64,000 nucleotides of DNA from JAZKAR01 sp040389065 (GTDB lineage Bacteria > Pseudomonadota > Gammaproteobacteria > Burkholderiales > Casimicrobiaceae): NCBI GenBank assembly GCA_040389065.1, contig JAZKAR010000011.1, positions 102,705-166,704 of the forward strand, in the 5' to 3' direction. The position numbers and the translations under genes were made by a program. Positions 36,978-45,846 of this stretch are shown here, in pieces. The first letter of the stretch is position 1. The number at the start of each line of letters is the position of its first letter. A model generated the notes under the pieces. It saw nothing but the letters and a program-made list of their open reading frames with translations. It did no database searches and had not been told where the DNA came from.

Positions 36978-37987
36978 TGATGGATGCTATTGCTTTGAGG
37001 TTTCCGCCCGCTGTTTGGGGCATCATACTAACCTTGCTGAAAATTGTTAGTATTTTAATACCTTTAATACTAGGGGTCGCTTATTTAACATTAGCTGAGC
37101 GAAAAGTCATCGGCTGGATGCAATGCCGTATTGGGCCTAACCGTGTAGGGCCTAAAGGTTTATTACAGCCTTTTGCTGATGTTATCAAGCTTATGATTAA
37201 AGAGGTAATTGTTCCTACAGGTTCTAGCAAATTTTTATTTATTGCTGCGCCAATATTATCTATTGCTCCTGCTTTAGCTGCTTGGGCAGTTATTCCTTTT
37301 AATGAAACCTATCATGTGGCAAACATAGATGCTGCCTTGCTTTATGTTATGGCTATTACCTCTATGGGGGTTTATGGTGTAGTGCTGGCAGGATGGGCTT
37401 CAAATTCTAAATATGCGTTTTTAGGATGTTTGCGTTCTGCGGCTCAAATTGTATCGTATGAAATTGCCATGGGTATAAGCTTAATAGGCGTATTGTTAAT
37501 GGCAGGTAGTTTGAATTTAGTAGAAATTGTAAAAGGGCAGCAAGGCGGGCTACTCCATTGGTATTTCCTTCCTCTTCTACCTTTATTTATTGTCTATATT
37601 ATTTCTGGTGTCGCTGAAACAAACCGTCATCCTTTTGATGTGGCAGAAGGCGAATCAGAAATTGTTGCAGGGTTTCACGTAGAATATTCAGGTGTTGCAT
37701 TTGCAGTATTTTTCCTGGCTGAATATGCGAATATGATTTTAATCGCATTTATGACAGCCTTATTGTTTCTCGGTGGCTGGTTGTCACCTTTACCATCTTT
37801 ACTGCCAGATAGCGTAGTATGGTTGTTACTAAAAGGGTGTTTTGTACTATTTCTTTTTTTATGGTTTAGAGCGAGCTTTCCTCGGTATCGTTATGATCAA
37901 ATTATGCGTTTAGGCTGGAAGATATTTATTCCAGTTACGTTGACCTGGGTCATGTTAGTTGCTGTGGTTTTACGCTTTCTGGGATAA
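36977..37987 (+). CDS. nuoH: NADH-quinone oxidoreductase subunit H
   Basis: Membrane subunit that contacts the quinone chamber, 336 residues with about eight helices. Signature segments AERKVIGWMQCRIGPNRVGP and ETNRHPFDVAEGESEIVAGF are intact. Two adjacent ATG codons make the start ambiguous by one residue. Confidence 0.97.
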   Translation: MMDAIALRFPPAVWGIILTLLKIVSILIPLILGVAYLTLAERKVIGWMQCRIGPNRVGPKGLLQPFADVIKLMIKEVIVPTGSSKFLFIAAPILSIAPALAAWAVIPFNETYHVANIDAALLYVMAITSMGVYGVVLAGWASNSKYAFLGCLRSAAQIVSYEIAMGISLIGVLLMAGSLNLVEIVKGQQGGLLHWYFLPLLPLFIVYIISGVAETNRHPFDVAEGESEIVAGFHVEYSGVAFAVFFLAEYANMILIAFMTALLFLGGWLSPLPSLLPDSVVWLLLKGCFVLFLFLWFRASFPRYRYDQIMRLGWKIFIPVTLTWVMLVAVVLRFLG

Positions 37988-37996
37988 TATCGGGCT

Positions 37997-38488
37997 ATGT
38001 TTGCATCTATAAAAGAATTTATTGGCAGTTTGTTTTTAGTGGAACTTCTTAAGGGCTTGGCGCTTACAGGGCGTTACCTTTTTGATCGTAAAATTACGGT
38101 ACAGTTCCCTGAAGAAAAAACACCTCAAAGTCCACGCTTTCGCGGTTTACACGCGTTACGCCGCTATGCTAATGGTGAAGAGCGTTGTATTGCTTGTAAA
38201 TTATGTGAGGCTGTTTGCCCCGCGCTGGCAATTACCATTGAATCTGAAGTTAGAGATGATGGTTCGCGTAGAACAACACGTTATGATATCGATTTAACAA
38301 AGTGTATATTTTGCGGTTTTTGTGAAGAGTCATGCCCTGTAGATTCAATTGTTGAAACTCGAGTATTGGAGTATCACGGTGAAAAAAGAGGTGATTTGTA
38401 CTATACAAAAGACATGCTTTTAGCTGTAGGCGATCGGCACGAAAAACAAATTGCGGAAGACCGCTTAGAGGATGCGAGGTATCGTTAA
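37997..38488 (+). CDS. nuoI: NADH-quinone oxidoreductase subunit I
   Basis: The 23-kDa subunit with two [4Fe-4S] clusters (N6a and N6b), 163 residues. The two ferredoxin motifs are CIACKLCEAVCPALAI and CIFCGFCEESCPVDSI. An amphipathic N-terminus likely lies on the membrane. Its stop shares a base with the nuoJ start. Confidence 0.97.
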   Translation: MFASIKEFIGSLFLVELLKGLALTGRYLFDRKITVQFPEEKTPQSPRFRGLHALRRYANGEERCIACKLCEAVCPALAITIESEVRDDGSRRTTRYDIDLTKCIFCGFCEESCPVDSIVETRVLEYHGEKRGDLYYTKDMLLAVGDRHEKQIAEDRLEDARYR

Positions 38489-39090
38489 TGTTGCCAACAC
38501 TGGTATTTAGTATATTTTCAATTGTTTTGTTAATGGCAGCATTGGGCGTAGTATTCTCTCGCCAAGCCGTACATGCAGCGCTCAATTTAGTATTAGCATT
38601 TTTTTCAGCAGCCTGCATGTGGATAATGCTAGATGCTGAGTTTTTAGGATTGGTTTTAGTCTTGGTATACGTCGGTGCAGTAATGGTACTGTTCCTCTTC
38701 GTGTTGATGATGTTGGATTTTGCAAAGCCTGTTGAGGTAGAAGTAAATACACCAAATTATCGTTTTCGAGTGGGTATTGTCATCGCGGCATTTATGGCTG
38801 AAATGGGTATACTGCTTTATAGCAAAATGAGCAGCGTGTCTATATCAAGTGGTGATGCACTAACAGGAATGCAATGGTCAGTTCAACAATTAGCCCTAAG
38901 ACTCTTTAATCATTATGCTTATGCTTTCGAGGTGGCAGGCGCCATTCTGTTATTTGCAATGGTAGCGGTAATTGGGTTAGTAAAATACTCTGATCAAGAA
39001 AATAGTCCAAAAGCGCCTAAACGGCAGAATATAGCTGATCAGGTACGTGTTAAAAAAGAAGATCGTCTGACGTTGGTTAAATCATCATGA
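38488..39090 (+). CDS. nuoJ: NADH-quinone oxidoreductase subunit J
   Basis: Membrane-arm subunit, 200 residues with five helices. Conserved EFLGLVLVLVYVGAVMVLFL contains the pi-bulge helix region. The C-terminal about 30 residues are polar. It overlaps nuoI by one base and nuoK by four. Confidence 0.95.
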   Translation: MLPTLVFSIFSIVLLMAALGVVFSRQAVHAALNLVLAFFSAACMWIMLDAEFLGLVLVLVYVGAVMVLFLFVLMMLDFAKPVEVEVNTPNYRFRVGIVIAAFMAEMGILLYSKMSSVSISSGDALTGMQWSVQQLALRLFNHYAYAFEVAGAILLFAMVAVIGLVKYSDQENSPKAPKRQNIADQVRVKKEDRLTLVKSS

Positions 39091-39404
39091 TTTCTCTAAG
39101 TATTTCTCACTTTGTGTTTATATCCACCCTTGTTTTTTTAATTGGCTTAGTAGGTTTTCTATTTGCCAGAAAAAGCTTAGTGGTATTGTTAATGTGTATA
39201 GAACTGTTATTACTTGCCTGTACAACAAATTTTGTTGTTTTTGCTAAAAAGTATGCAGATATAGATGGTCATTTAGCTGTATTTTTTATTCTAACTGTTG
39301 CAGCAGCAGAATCAGCTATAGGATTGGCTTTGATATTACTCTTTTTTAGAAAAACGCAGTCTGCAAATATCAGCGCAGCTGTTTCATTGAAAGAAAGTGT
39401 CTGA
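39087..39404 (+). CDS. nuoK: NADH-quinone oxidoreductase subunit K
   Basis: Small membrane-arm subunit, 105 residues with three helices. The buried glutamates are visible in LMCIELLLLACTTNFV and TVAAAESAIGLALI, as expected for proton transfer. It overlaps nuoJ by 4 nt and nuoL by 1 nt, so it is translationally coupled. Confidence 0.95.
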   Translation: MISLSISHFVFISTLVFLIGLVGFLFARKSLVVLLMCIELLLLACTTNFVVFAKKYADIDGHLAVFFILTVAAAESAIGLALILLFFRKTQSANISAAVSLKESV

Positions 39405-41401
39405 TGAATCAGTCGTACCTTCTTATTCCCATTTTGCCGGTACTGGGTGCTTTAATATCGGGTTTTCTAGGTCGTTTTCTGGGTAAAGTTGTCAGCGTAA
39501 CAATAGCGTTATTATTAATGCTTGCTACATTAGGATTATCTGTTTTCTGGCTTAATCAAGTAAATGCTGGCGTACATATTAATCAAGATATTTATACCTG
39601 GGCAGTATTTGGTAAAGCAGCATTTTCAGTAGGGTTTTTAATAGACCCTTTATCTGTGATGATGAATTTGATCGTGTGTTCAATATCATTAATGGTACAT
39701 ATCTATACCATTAAGTATATGGAACATGATGAAGGATTTTTCCGTTTTTATGCTTACATTTCTTTATTTACAGGTGTAATGCTTTCTTTAGTCATGGCTA
39801 ATAACTTTCTGCAACTCTTTTTCGGTTGGGAAGGCGTAGGCTTAGTTTCTTATCTGCTAATAGGTTTTTGGTATAACCGAGAGTCTGCTATTTATGCCAA
39901 TATGAAGGCATTTATTGTTAATAGAGTGGGTGATTTGGGTTTTCTGCTTGGTCTAGGGTTGTTATTTAAGTTTTGTGGCACCTTACATTTTGATTCCATT
40001 ATTCAACAAATTCCCATGTTGGCTTCCAAGCAATACATGCTTCCTTTTATAGGAAATGTACATTTAATTTCCTTAATTGCATTGTTATTATTTATTGGTG
40101 CAATGAGCAAATCAGCACAAATTCCTTTACATGCATGGTTGCCTGATTCAATGGAAGGGCCAACACCTATTTCTGCATTAATTCATGCAGCAACCATGGT
40201 AACAGCTGGCATATTTATGGTATCAAGATTTTCTCCCATATTTGAACAATCTGATGCCGTGCTTAATTTTATGTTAGCAATTGGTTCAATTACTGCTGCT
40301 TCCATGGGTCTTTTGGCGATTATTCAAAAAGACATCAAACGAATTATTGCCTATTCAACCTTATCACAATTAGGATATATGACCGCAGCATTAGGTGCTT
40401 CTGCATATAAGATTGCTGTATTTCATTTATTAACGCATGCATTTTTTAAAGCCTTACTATTTTTAGGCGCTGGTGCAGTTATTTTAGCTAAGCACCATGA
40501 GCAAGATATTCGACGTATGGGTGGTTTAGCGAAAAAAATGCCTGTCACCTATATTTGTATGTTTCTCGCTTCTTTGGCATTATCCGGTATTGCTCCCTTT
40601 TCAGGATTTTTCTCTAAAGAACCTATTATTGAAGCAGTTAAATTATCGACTCAACCTGTAGCAAGCTGGGCTTACATTTTACTCATGGCAGGTGTGGCAC
40701 TCACTCCCTTTTACTCATTTAATCTCATTTTTAGAGTATTTCATGGGGAAGAAAATGAAGAAATTGATTCACATCACAACCATCATGCGCATGATCACCA
40801 TGATTCACATGATGCTGCTCATCATAACCATCATCCAGAACCATTTTTTTCTATCAAATTACCCTTTATTATTTTAGCTGTATTTTCTGTTATTAATGGT
40901 TTTTGGTTAGCGCCTAAAATTATCTATGGTGATTATTTCGCAAATACGCTAACTGCATTACCAACGCATCCGGCATGGGTTCACATAACAGAAGAGTTTC
41001 ATGGGGTAGGGCAGGCTATACATCATTCGTTAACAGCACTTGCTACTTGGTTAGCAGTGGGTGGTATTGTATTAGCGTTTATCTATACAAAACGGTTCCC
41101 CAAACTTGCAATGGATGTACCAGGAGAAAAAAAATCAATATTTATGCGCTGGTTCTCTTCAGGGTATGGATTTGATTTTATTTATAAATTATTAGCTTCC
41201 TTTACAATGGCAATTGCTTGTTTTGCTTGCCAAGTAGATAAGTGGGGAATTGATGGCCTCATAAATGTTTTACCGAGAGGTGTTAATGCATATGGGAGTC
41301 GTTTACGGCAATGGGCTAATGGTTCAATTTCAACATATGCTTATTTTATTGTATTAGGCGTGGTTTTAATGCTAGGCTACTTAGTATTTTTCCTTCGTTA
41401 A
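39404..41401 (+). CDS. nuoL: NADH-quinone oxidoreductase subunit L
   Basis: Largest antiporter-like membrane subunit, 665 residues with the long lateral helix at the C-terminal end. Conserved parts include FFGWEGVGLVSYLLIGFW, HAWLPDSMEGPTPISALIHA and KRIIAYSTLSQLGYM. A loop at about residues 458-482 is strikingly His-rich (about a dozen His in 25 residues, with Asp), which could bind metal ions. The following gene, nuoM, is 167 bp away, the widest gap in the operon. Confidence 0.96.
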   Translation: MNQSYLLIPILPVLGALISGFLGRFLGKVVSVTIALLLMLATLGLSVFWLNQVNAGVHINQDIYTWAVFGKAAFSVGFLIDPLSVMMNLIVCSISLMVHIYTIKYMEHDEGFFRFYAYISLFTGVMLSLVMANNFLQLFFGWEGVGLVSYLLIGFWYNRESAIYANMKAFIVNRVGDLGFLLGLGLLFKFCGTLHFDSIIQQIPMLASKQYMLPFIGNVHLISLIALLLFIGAMSKSAQIPLHAWLPDSMEGPTPISALIHAATMVTAGIFMVSRFSPIFEQSDAVLNFMLAIGSITAASMGLLAIIQKDIKRIIAYSTLSQLGYMTAALGASAYKIAVFHLLTHAFFKALLFLGAGAVILAKHHEQDIRRMGGLAKKMPVTYICMFLASLALSGIAPFSGFFSKEPIIEAVKLSTQPVASWAYILLMAGVALTPFYSFNLIFRVFHGEENEEIDSHHNHHAHDHHDSHDAAHHNHHPEPFFSIKLPFIILAVFSVINGFWLAPKIIYGDYFANTLTALPTHPAWVHITEEFHGVGQAIHHSLTALATWLAVGGIVLAFIYTKRFPKLAMDVPGEKKSIFMRWFSSGYGFDFIYKLLASFTMAIACFACQVDKWGIDGLINVLPRGVNAYGSRLRQWANGSISTYAYFIVLGVVLMLGYLVFFLR

Positions 41402-41568
41402 ACGCTTTCTCATATAAGTTTTTAGAGTTTAAAACATATAGTTTTTGTGGCGAGATGTGGCAGAGATCGTTCCCTTTTGAATTCTAGAGATAGAGTAAAT
41501 CAGAGAATGTAACATCCTTGGCATGTCACGTAGTCTTATATTCTTCTAATTGGTTTGGATAATAATCA
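41402..41568. other. nuoL-nuoM intergenic gap
   Basis: 167 bp inside an otherwise tightly packed operon. No ORF or clear hairpin is seen, and nuoM has no good ribosome site here. A secondary promoter or small RNA is possible but not shown. Confidence 0.4.
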
Positions 41569-43050
41569 ATGATGCTTAGTGTGTCGATTTGGGCACCCAT
41601 TATATTAGGGGCCTTGGCTTTCTTTATGCGCTCGCGTAGCGGCCAAGTATTTATTATGATACTGGCTGCGGGTTTATTTGCTACGTTAGCTTGTTCAATA
41701 CTAAGTCATTTTGATGTTTCTTTGTCTAGCCATCAATTGATAGAGCGCGCCTTATGGATAAAACAATATAAAATCCATTATTTTCTTGGCATCGATGGGA
41801 TTTCTCTTCCATTATTAATGCTTAATTTATTTATTACATTAGTTGTTTTATTAAATACTTTTTTTACCATTGAAAAAGATATCCATGTATTTCAAGGGTT
41901 AATGTTAATTATGGCAGGGCTTGTTAATGCCTGTTTTGTGACATTAGATATTGTTCTTTTCTATTTGTTTTTTGAAGCCATGCTGGTTCCCATGTATCTG
42001 TTAATTCGCCGTTGGGGTGGAAAAAACAGAGTATATGCTTCTTATAAATTCATTTTATATACACTTGCTGGTTCTTTACCTATGCTAGTCGCTATTCTGT
42101 TTATGTATAGTGTTATTAGTGCAGGCGGTGCCTTATCTGCTAATTTTGATATAAGTACTTTTAAAGAAGCTGTTGCAAAAAACTGGTTTGGATTTGCTGA
42201 TCAAAAATGGTTAATGTGGTGCTTTTTCGTTGCATTCGCAGTAAAAGTTCCTATGTTTCCTCTTCATACTTGGTTGCCTGATGCGCATGGTGAAGCGCCT
42301 ACAGGTGGTTCTATGGTTCTTGCGGCTATTACGCTTAAAATTGGCGGCTATGGATTACTTAGATTTGTAGTTCCTATTTTTCCTGCAGCCTTTGTTTATT
42401 ATCAATCAACAATAATAGTGTTGAGCTTAATTGCAATTGTTTATGTAGGGTTAGTGGCTTTACGTCAAACCGATGTAAAGCGCTTGATTGCTTATTCTTC
42501 AGTTTCTCACATGGGGTTTGTAACACTGGGCATTGCAACACACACGGCAATGGGTATTCAAGGTGCAATGGCTCAAATGATTTCCCATGGCTTTGTATCT
42601 GCAGGAATGTTTGCCTGTATAGGTGCGTTATATCATCGCTTACATACACGTCAAATGGAAGATTTTGGCGGAGTTGCAACTGCAATGCCTAAATTGGCAG
42701 TGTTAGCAATATTATTTGCCATGGCTAATTTAGCATTGCCTGGAACGAGCGGATTTGTGGGGGAGTTTGGGGTAATCTTAGCAGTGCTAGAATCAGGTGT
42801 AGGCGATGGTTATGCATTGATTGCAGGTTTAACATTGATTATTGCTGCTTCTTATACGCTTCTTTTATGCAAAAAAGTGTTTTGGGGAGAAATTAAAAAC
42901 CCAATTTTAAACCATGTTAAAGACTTATCTTTTGGCGAGTGTTGTGTTTTGTTATCATTGGCTATTCCTGTTTTAGTTGTAGGGTTTTATCCTGCAAGCA
43001 TATTAAAATATAGCCAATCTTCAGTTAATTTTTTACTACAAGGTAAGTAA
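41569..43050 (+). CDS. nuoM: NADH-quinone oxidoreductase subunit M
   Basis: Antiporter-like proton-pumping subunit, 493 residues with about fourteen helices. Typical segments are FYLFFEAMLVPMYLLIRRWG (essential Glu), AVKVPMFPLHTWLPDAHGEA and KRLIAYSSVSHMGFVTLG. It ends 2 nt before the nuoN start. Confidence 0.96.
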   Translation: MMLSVSIWAPIILGALAFFMRSRSGQVFIMILAAGLFATLACSILSHFDVSLSSHQLIERALWIKQYKIHYFLGIDGISLPLLMLNLFITLVVLLNTFFTIEKDIHVFQGLMLIMAGLVNACFVTLDIVLFYLFFEAMLVPMYLLIRRWGGKNRVYASYKFILYTLAGSLPMLVAILFMYSVISAGGALSANFDISTFKEAVAKNWFGFADQKWLMWCFFVAFAVKVPMFPLHTWLPDAHGEAPTGGSMVLAAITLKIGGYGLLRFVVPIFPAAFVYYQSTIIVLSLIAIVYVGLVALRQTDVKRLIAYSSVSHMGFVTLGIATHTAMGIQGAMAQMISHGFVSAGMFACIGALYHRLHTRQMEDFGGVATAMPKLAVLAILFAMANLALPGTSGFVGEFGVILAVLESGVGDGYALIAGLTLIIAASYTLLLCKKVFWGEIKNPILNHVKDLSFGECCVLLSLAIPVLVVGFYPASILKYSQSSVNFLLQGK

Positions 43051-43052
43051 CA

Positions 43053-44633
43053 ATGTCAGATTTGCTTGTAGTGTTGCCTGATGCCTTGTTATTTGGGTCA
43101 TTATGCTTCTTGGTTCTCGTTGCTGCCTTTTTAAATTCACGTTGCATTTTGCGATGGGCAAGTATTGCAACAGTACTAGGCTATTTATGGTCAGTTACTT
43201 ATCAAACCCATCATATATCTGAATTGATTGCCATCGGCGATGCTCATTTTAAATCTTTATTTGTATTAGATGCTTCTTCTTTGGGAATGAAAACGTTTGC
43301 AGGCATTGTTACCTTGCTGGTGATTATATTCCTTGAATCGATAGTGTTTGCATCTGCGCCAGAAAAAGCAAAAGAAGGTGTAATTATAGTTTTGTTTGGA
43401 TTGCTTGGTGCTTCTATTATGGTAGGAGCGTCACATTATTTAATGAGTTATTTAGGGCTTGAGTTATTAAGTTTAGCGTTAGTCGTATTAATAGCATGGG
43501 GATTAGAAACAGAACAGCTAGAGGCAGCTATTAAATATTTTATTTTAAGCTCGTTAGCTTCTGGCATTTTATTATTTGGTGTGTCTTTGATCTATGGCGC
43601 AACAGGCCATTTAAATTTTGTCTCATCGGCCTTGGTGCGTTATCCCTTATACAATATGTATACTATTGGGCAAATACTTATTGTGGCTGGCGTTGCATTT
43701 AAGCTAGGGTGGGTTCCTTTTCATTTTTGGATTAGCGATGTTTATGCATCAGCTCGCTGGTATACCATTGTTGCCTTAAGCAGCTTATCTAAAATTGGTA
43801 TCATTGGCTTTATGATGCGCCTTTACGATACAGGTGTTTTTTCATCAAATGTAATAGCTTCGCAATTTATTATCGTTTTGAGTATTCTTTCCATTTTAAT
43901 TGGGAATATTTTAGGTGTTCAGCAAAAAAGTTTGCGTAGAATTTTAGCGTATTCTTCTATTGCTAATATGGGGTATATAGGATTAGCACTTGTTTGTAGA
44001 ACAGGGGCACCCTTTTACTTGGCTATTTATATATTGAATACATTGGTGATGGCTTCTATTCTATTCTCAAGATTTGGCCACGCTCTAGATATAAATCTTG
44101 AAGATATAAAAGGCTTCGCGCTAAAACATCCTTATCAAGGTGCGTTATTAACCTTTACTATGTTTTCGTTTGCAGGTTTGCCAATTACGCCAGGGTTTTG
44201 GGCTAAATGGCATGTATTTAAAGGTTTTTTTGCTCAGTACTCACCTTGGTTTGCAATATTTATCATTATTGGAACGTTAGTAGGAACATTTTACTACGTT
44301 AGAATTGTAAAGTATTTGTACGAGGATGTTGATGCAAAAGACACAGAAATTAACTCAAAGATTACTCCTGCAATTTCTTCATCTTTCTCTTATGGCATGT
44401 CGTTATCAATAGTAGTAATAGCATTACTGTGGAGTACAGTAGCGCCTGATGCATTGTTAAGTTGGAGTGAGCGTATTACAGGAAAAGGTACAGCAACCTT
44501 AGAGGAAGCCGCTCGTTTGCCTGTGGCCTCTCCTCATGCGGTGTTTACAACGAAGGCTATTCCGCTTAAAGTTCCTACCTTACAAAAATCCTTAAACAAC
44601 CCACTTGTTAACCCTATGCCTCCAGTACAGTAG
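43053..44633 (+). CDS. nuoN: NADH-quinone oxidoreductase subunit N
   Basis: Third antiporter-like subunit, 526 residues, longer than the usual about 480-490. Core motifs include the LGLELLSLALVVLIAWG helix, KLGWVPFHFWISDVY and RRILAYSSIANMGYIGLAL. The last about 50 residues after the final helix are a polar, Pro-rich tail without clear counterpart. It closes the nuo genes, with DUF2818 25 bp behind. Confidence 0.95.
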   Translation: MSDLLVVLPDALLFGSLCFLVLVAAFLNSRCILRWASIATVLGYLWSVTYQTHHISELIAIGDAHFKSLFVLDASSLGMKTFAGIVTLLVIIFLESIVFASAPEKAKEGVIIVLFGLLGASIMVGASHYLMSYLGLELLSLALVVLIAWGLETEQLEAAIKYFILSSLASGILLFGVSLIYGATGHLNFVSSALVRYPLYNMYTIGQILIVAGVAFKLGWVPFHFWISDVYASARWYTIVALSSLSKIGIIGFMMRLYDTGVFSSNVIASQFIIVLSILSILIGNILGVQQKSLRRILAYSSIANMGYIGLALVCRTGAPFYLAIYILNTLVMASILFSRFGHALDINLEDIKGFALKHPYQGALLTFTMFSFAGLPITPGFWAKWHVFKGFFAQYSPWFAIFIIIGTLVGTFYYVRIVKYLYEDVDAKDTEINSKITPAISSSFSYGMSLSIVVIALLWSTVAPDALLSWSERITGKGTATLEEAARLPVASPHAVFTTKAIPLKVPTLQKSLNNPLVNPMPPVQ

Positions 44634-44657
44634 TTTTCAAAGGCTAACCCTAAGCAT

Positions 44658-44918
44658 ATGATAAATGATGGTATAGTTTGGATTTATTGGTTTGTTGGCT
44701 TTTGCTTATCAACAGGCATATTATTGTTAGTTAAGCGTCGCTGGATTTTATTAGCCTGGATATTAGCATTAGTCATTTTTGTGCTTTCAGGTTTATTGCT
44801 TGAATCTCGATATATAGAGATCAAGGAAAAAGTGTTTTCTTTTTATATTATTGTCGGACTGGTTTTCTCTATTTTGGGTTTGCCTGGTTACGTACTTCGT
44901 TTCCTGAAAAAAGGTTAA
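44658..44918 (+). CDS. DUF2818 membrane protein
   Basis: An 86-residue protein with three hydrophobic helices (about 6-24, 30-50 and 62-82). Size, layout and position right behind nuoN match DUF2818, a family typical of betaproteobacteria. Its function is unknown. A role tied to complex I is only a guess from its position. It is followed after 2 nt by the cytochrome c4 gene. Confidence 0.85.
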   Translation: MINDGIVWIYWFVGFCLSTGILLLVKRRWILLAWILALVIFVLSGLLLESRYIEIKEKVFSFYIIVGLVFSILGLPGYVLRFLKKG

Positions 44919-44920
44919 AA

Positions 44921-45541
44921 ATGAGGAATAAATTTGGTTTGTCGCTAGGATTTGTATTAATGCTCTTTACGCTGGATAGCTCTGCTGCCAGCTTTCCTCG
45001 GGCAGAAAAAATTGTAAGCCAAACATGTGCTGCATGCCATGGTGCTGATGGAAATAGTGTTATTCCTGAAAATCCTGTTTTAGCGGGGCAAGTTCCTGAG
45101 TATATTGAACGTCAATTAAAGAATTTTAAGTCTGATGTGCGTCCTAATCCAATTATGAAAGGCATGGCTGCTAGCTTAACGCCTGAAGATATGAAGGAAT
45201 TAGGTGGTTTCTTTGGTTCGCAAAAAATAAAAGCGAAAACATCCAAAGCACCTGATCTTGTAGAGCAAGGTAAAGTAATTTTTCGCTTCGGCAATGAAAA
45301 GTCTGGTCTTCCTGCATGTATGGGATGCCATGGGCCTGCAGGTGCAGGTGTGCCTACACAATATCCTCGTTTAGCAGGGCAGCATGCTAGCTATATTCTT
45401 AAACAGCTCAAGTCGTTTAGAAAAGGTGAGCGCGGCGCTAATAAGAGTGATATATCTGGAAAAATCATGGTGGATGTTGCTAAGAAACTTTCAGAAGAAG
45501 AGATGACTGCAGTGGCAGAATATATTTCTGCGCTTAAATAG
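44921..45541 (+). CDS. Diheme cytochrome c (c4 type)
   Basis: Periplasmic electron carrier of 206 residues. A signal peptide (about 1-23) precedes two similar cytochrome domains with heme sites CAACH (36-40) and CMGCH (133-137). Such c4 cytochromes pass electrons from the bc1 complex to terminal oxidases. It sits between the complex I operon and the ResB/CcsB genes that attach heme to such proteins. A strong hairpin terminator follows. Confidence 0.93.
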   Translation: MRNKFGLSLGFVLMLFTLDSSAASFPRAEKIVSQTCAACHGADGNSVIPENPVLAGQVPEYIERQLKNFKSDVRPNPIMKGMAASLTPEDMKELGGFFGSQKIKAKTSKAPDLVEQGKVIFRFGNEKSGLPACMGCHGPAGAGVPTQYPRLAGQHASYILKQLKSFRKGERGANKSDISGKIMVDVAKKLSEEEMTAVAEYISALK

Positions 45542-45563
45542 TTTTTTGACGGTTATCATCAAC

Positions 45564-45606
45564 AAAAGCACTTGAGATGTCACCATCTCCAGTGCTTTTG
45601 CTTTTT
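45564..45606 (+). terminator. Terminator after cytochrome c4
   Basis: AAAAGCACT and GAGATG pair with CATCTC and AGTGCTTTT (16 stem positions with one mismatch, 4-nt loop), followed by GCTTTTTG. This is the clearest intrinsic terminator in the window and would end the nuo/cytochrome transcript. Confidence 0.85.
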
Positions 45607-45846
45607 GTGAAATGAATGCATTACCCATCAGAGTTAATACGGTTTTTTCTGATCAAAGCGTCATAAAATGGTTGATTGAATGTAGTGGTTATTGTTAAAA
45701 CTAGTGAGTGTTTTAAGGCTTGTTACAGAAAAGCATACAATTGATAAAAGATTATCGAATCATTTCTATAAATTAAACTTGTTATGAAGATGAGTGGTAT
45801 TATCCTATTAAGAAATATGCTAAATAATAGAGATTGAGTAGGTGAA
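45607..45846. other. resB upstream region
   Basis: 240 bp, AT-rich, with no ORF. A possible promoter is TTGTTA, 16 bp, TATCCT near 45779-45806, which is a weak match. Confidence 0.35.
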
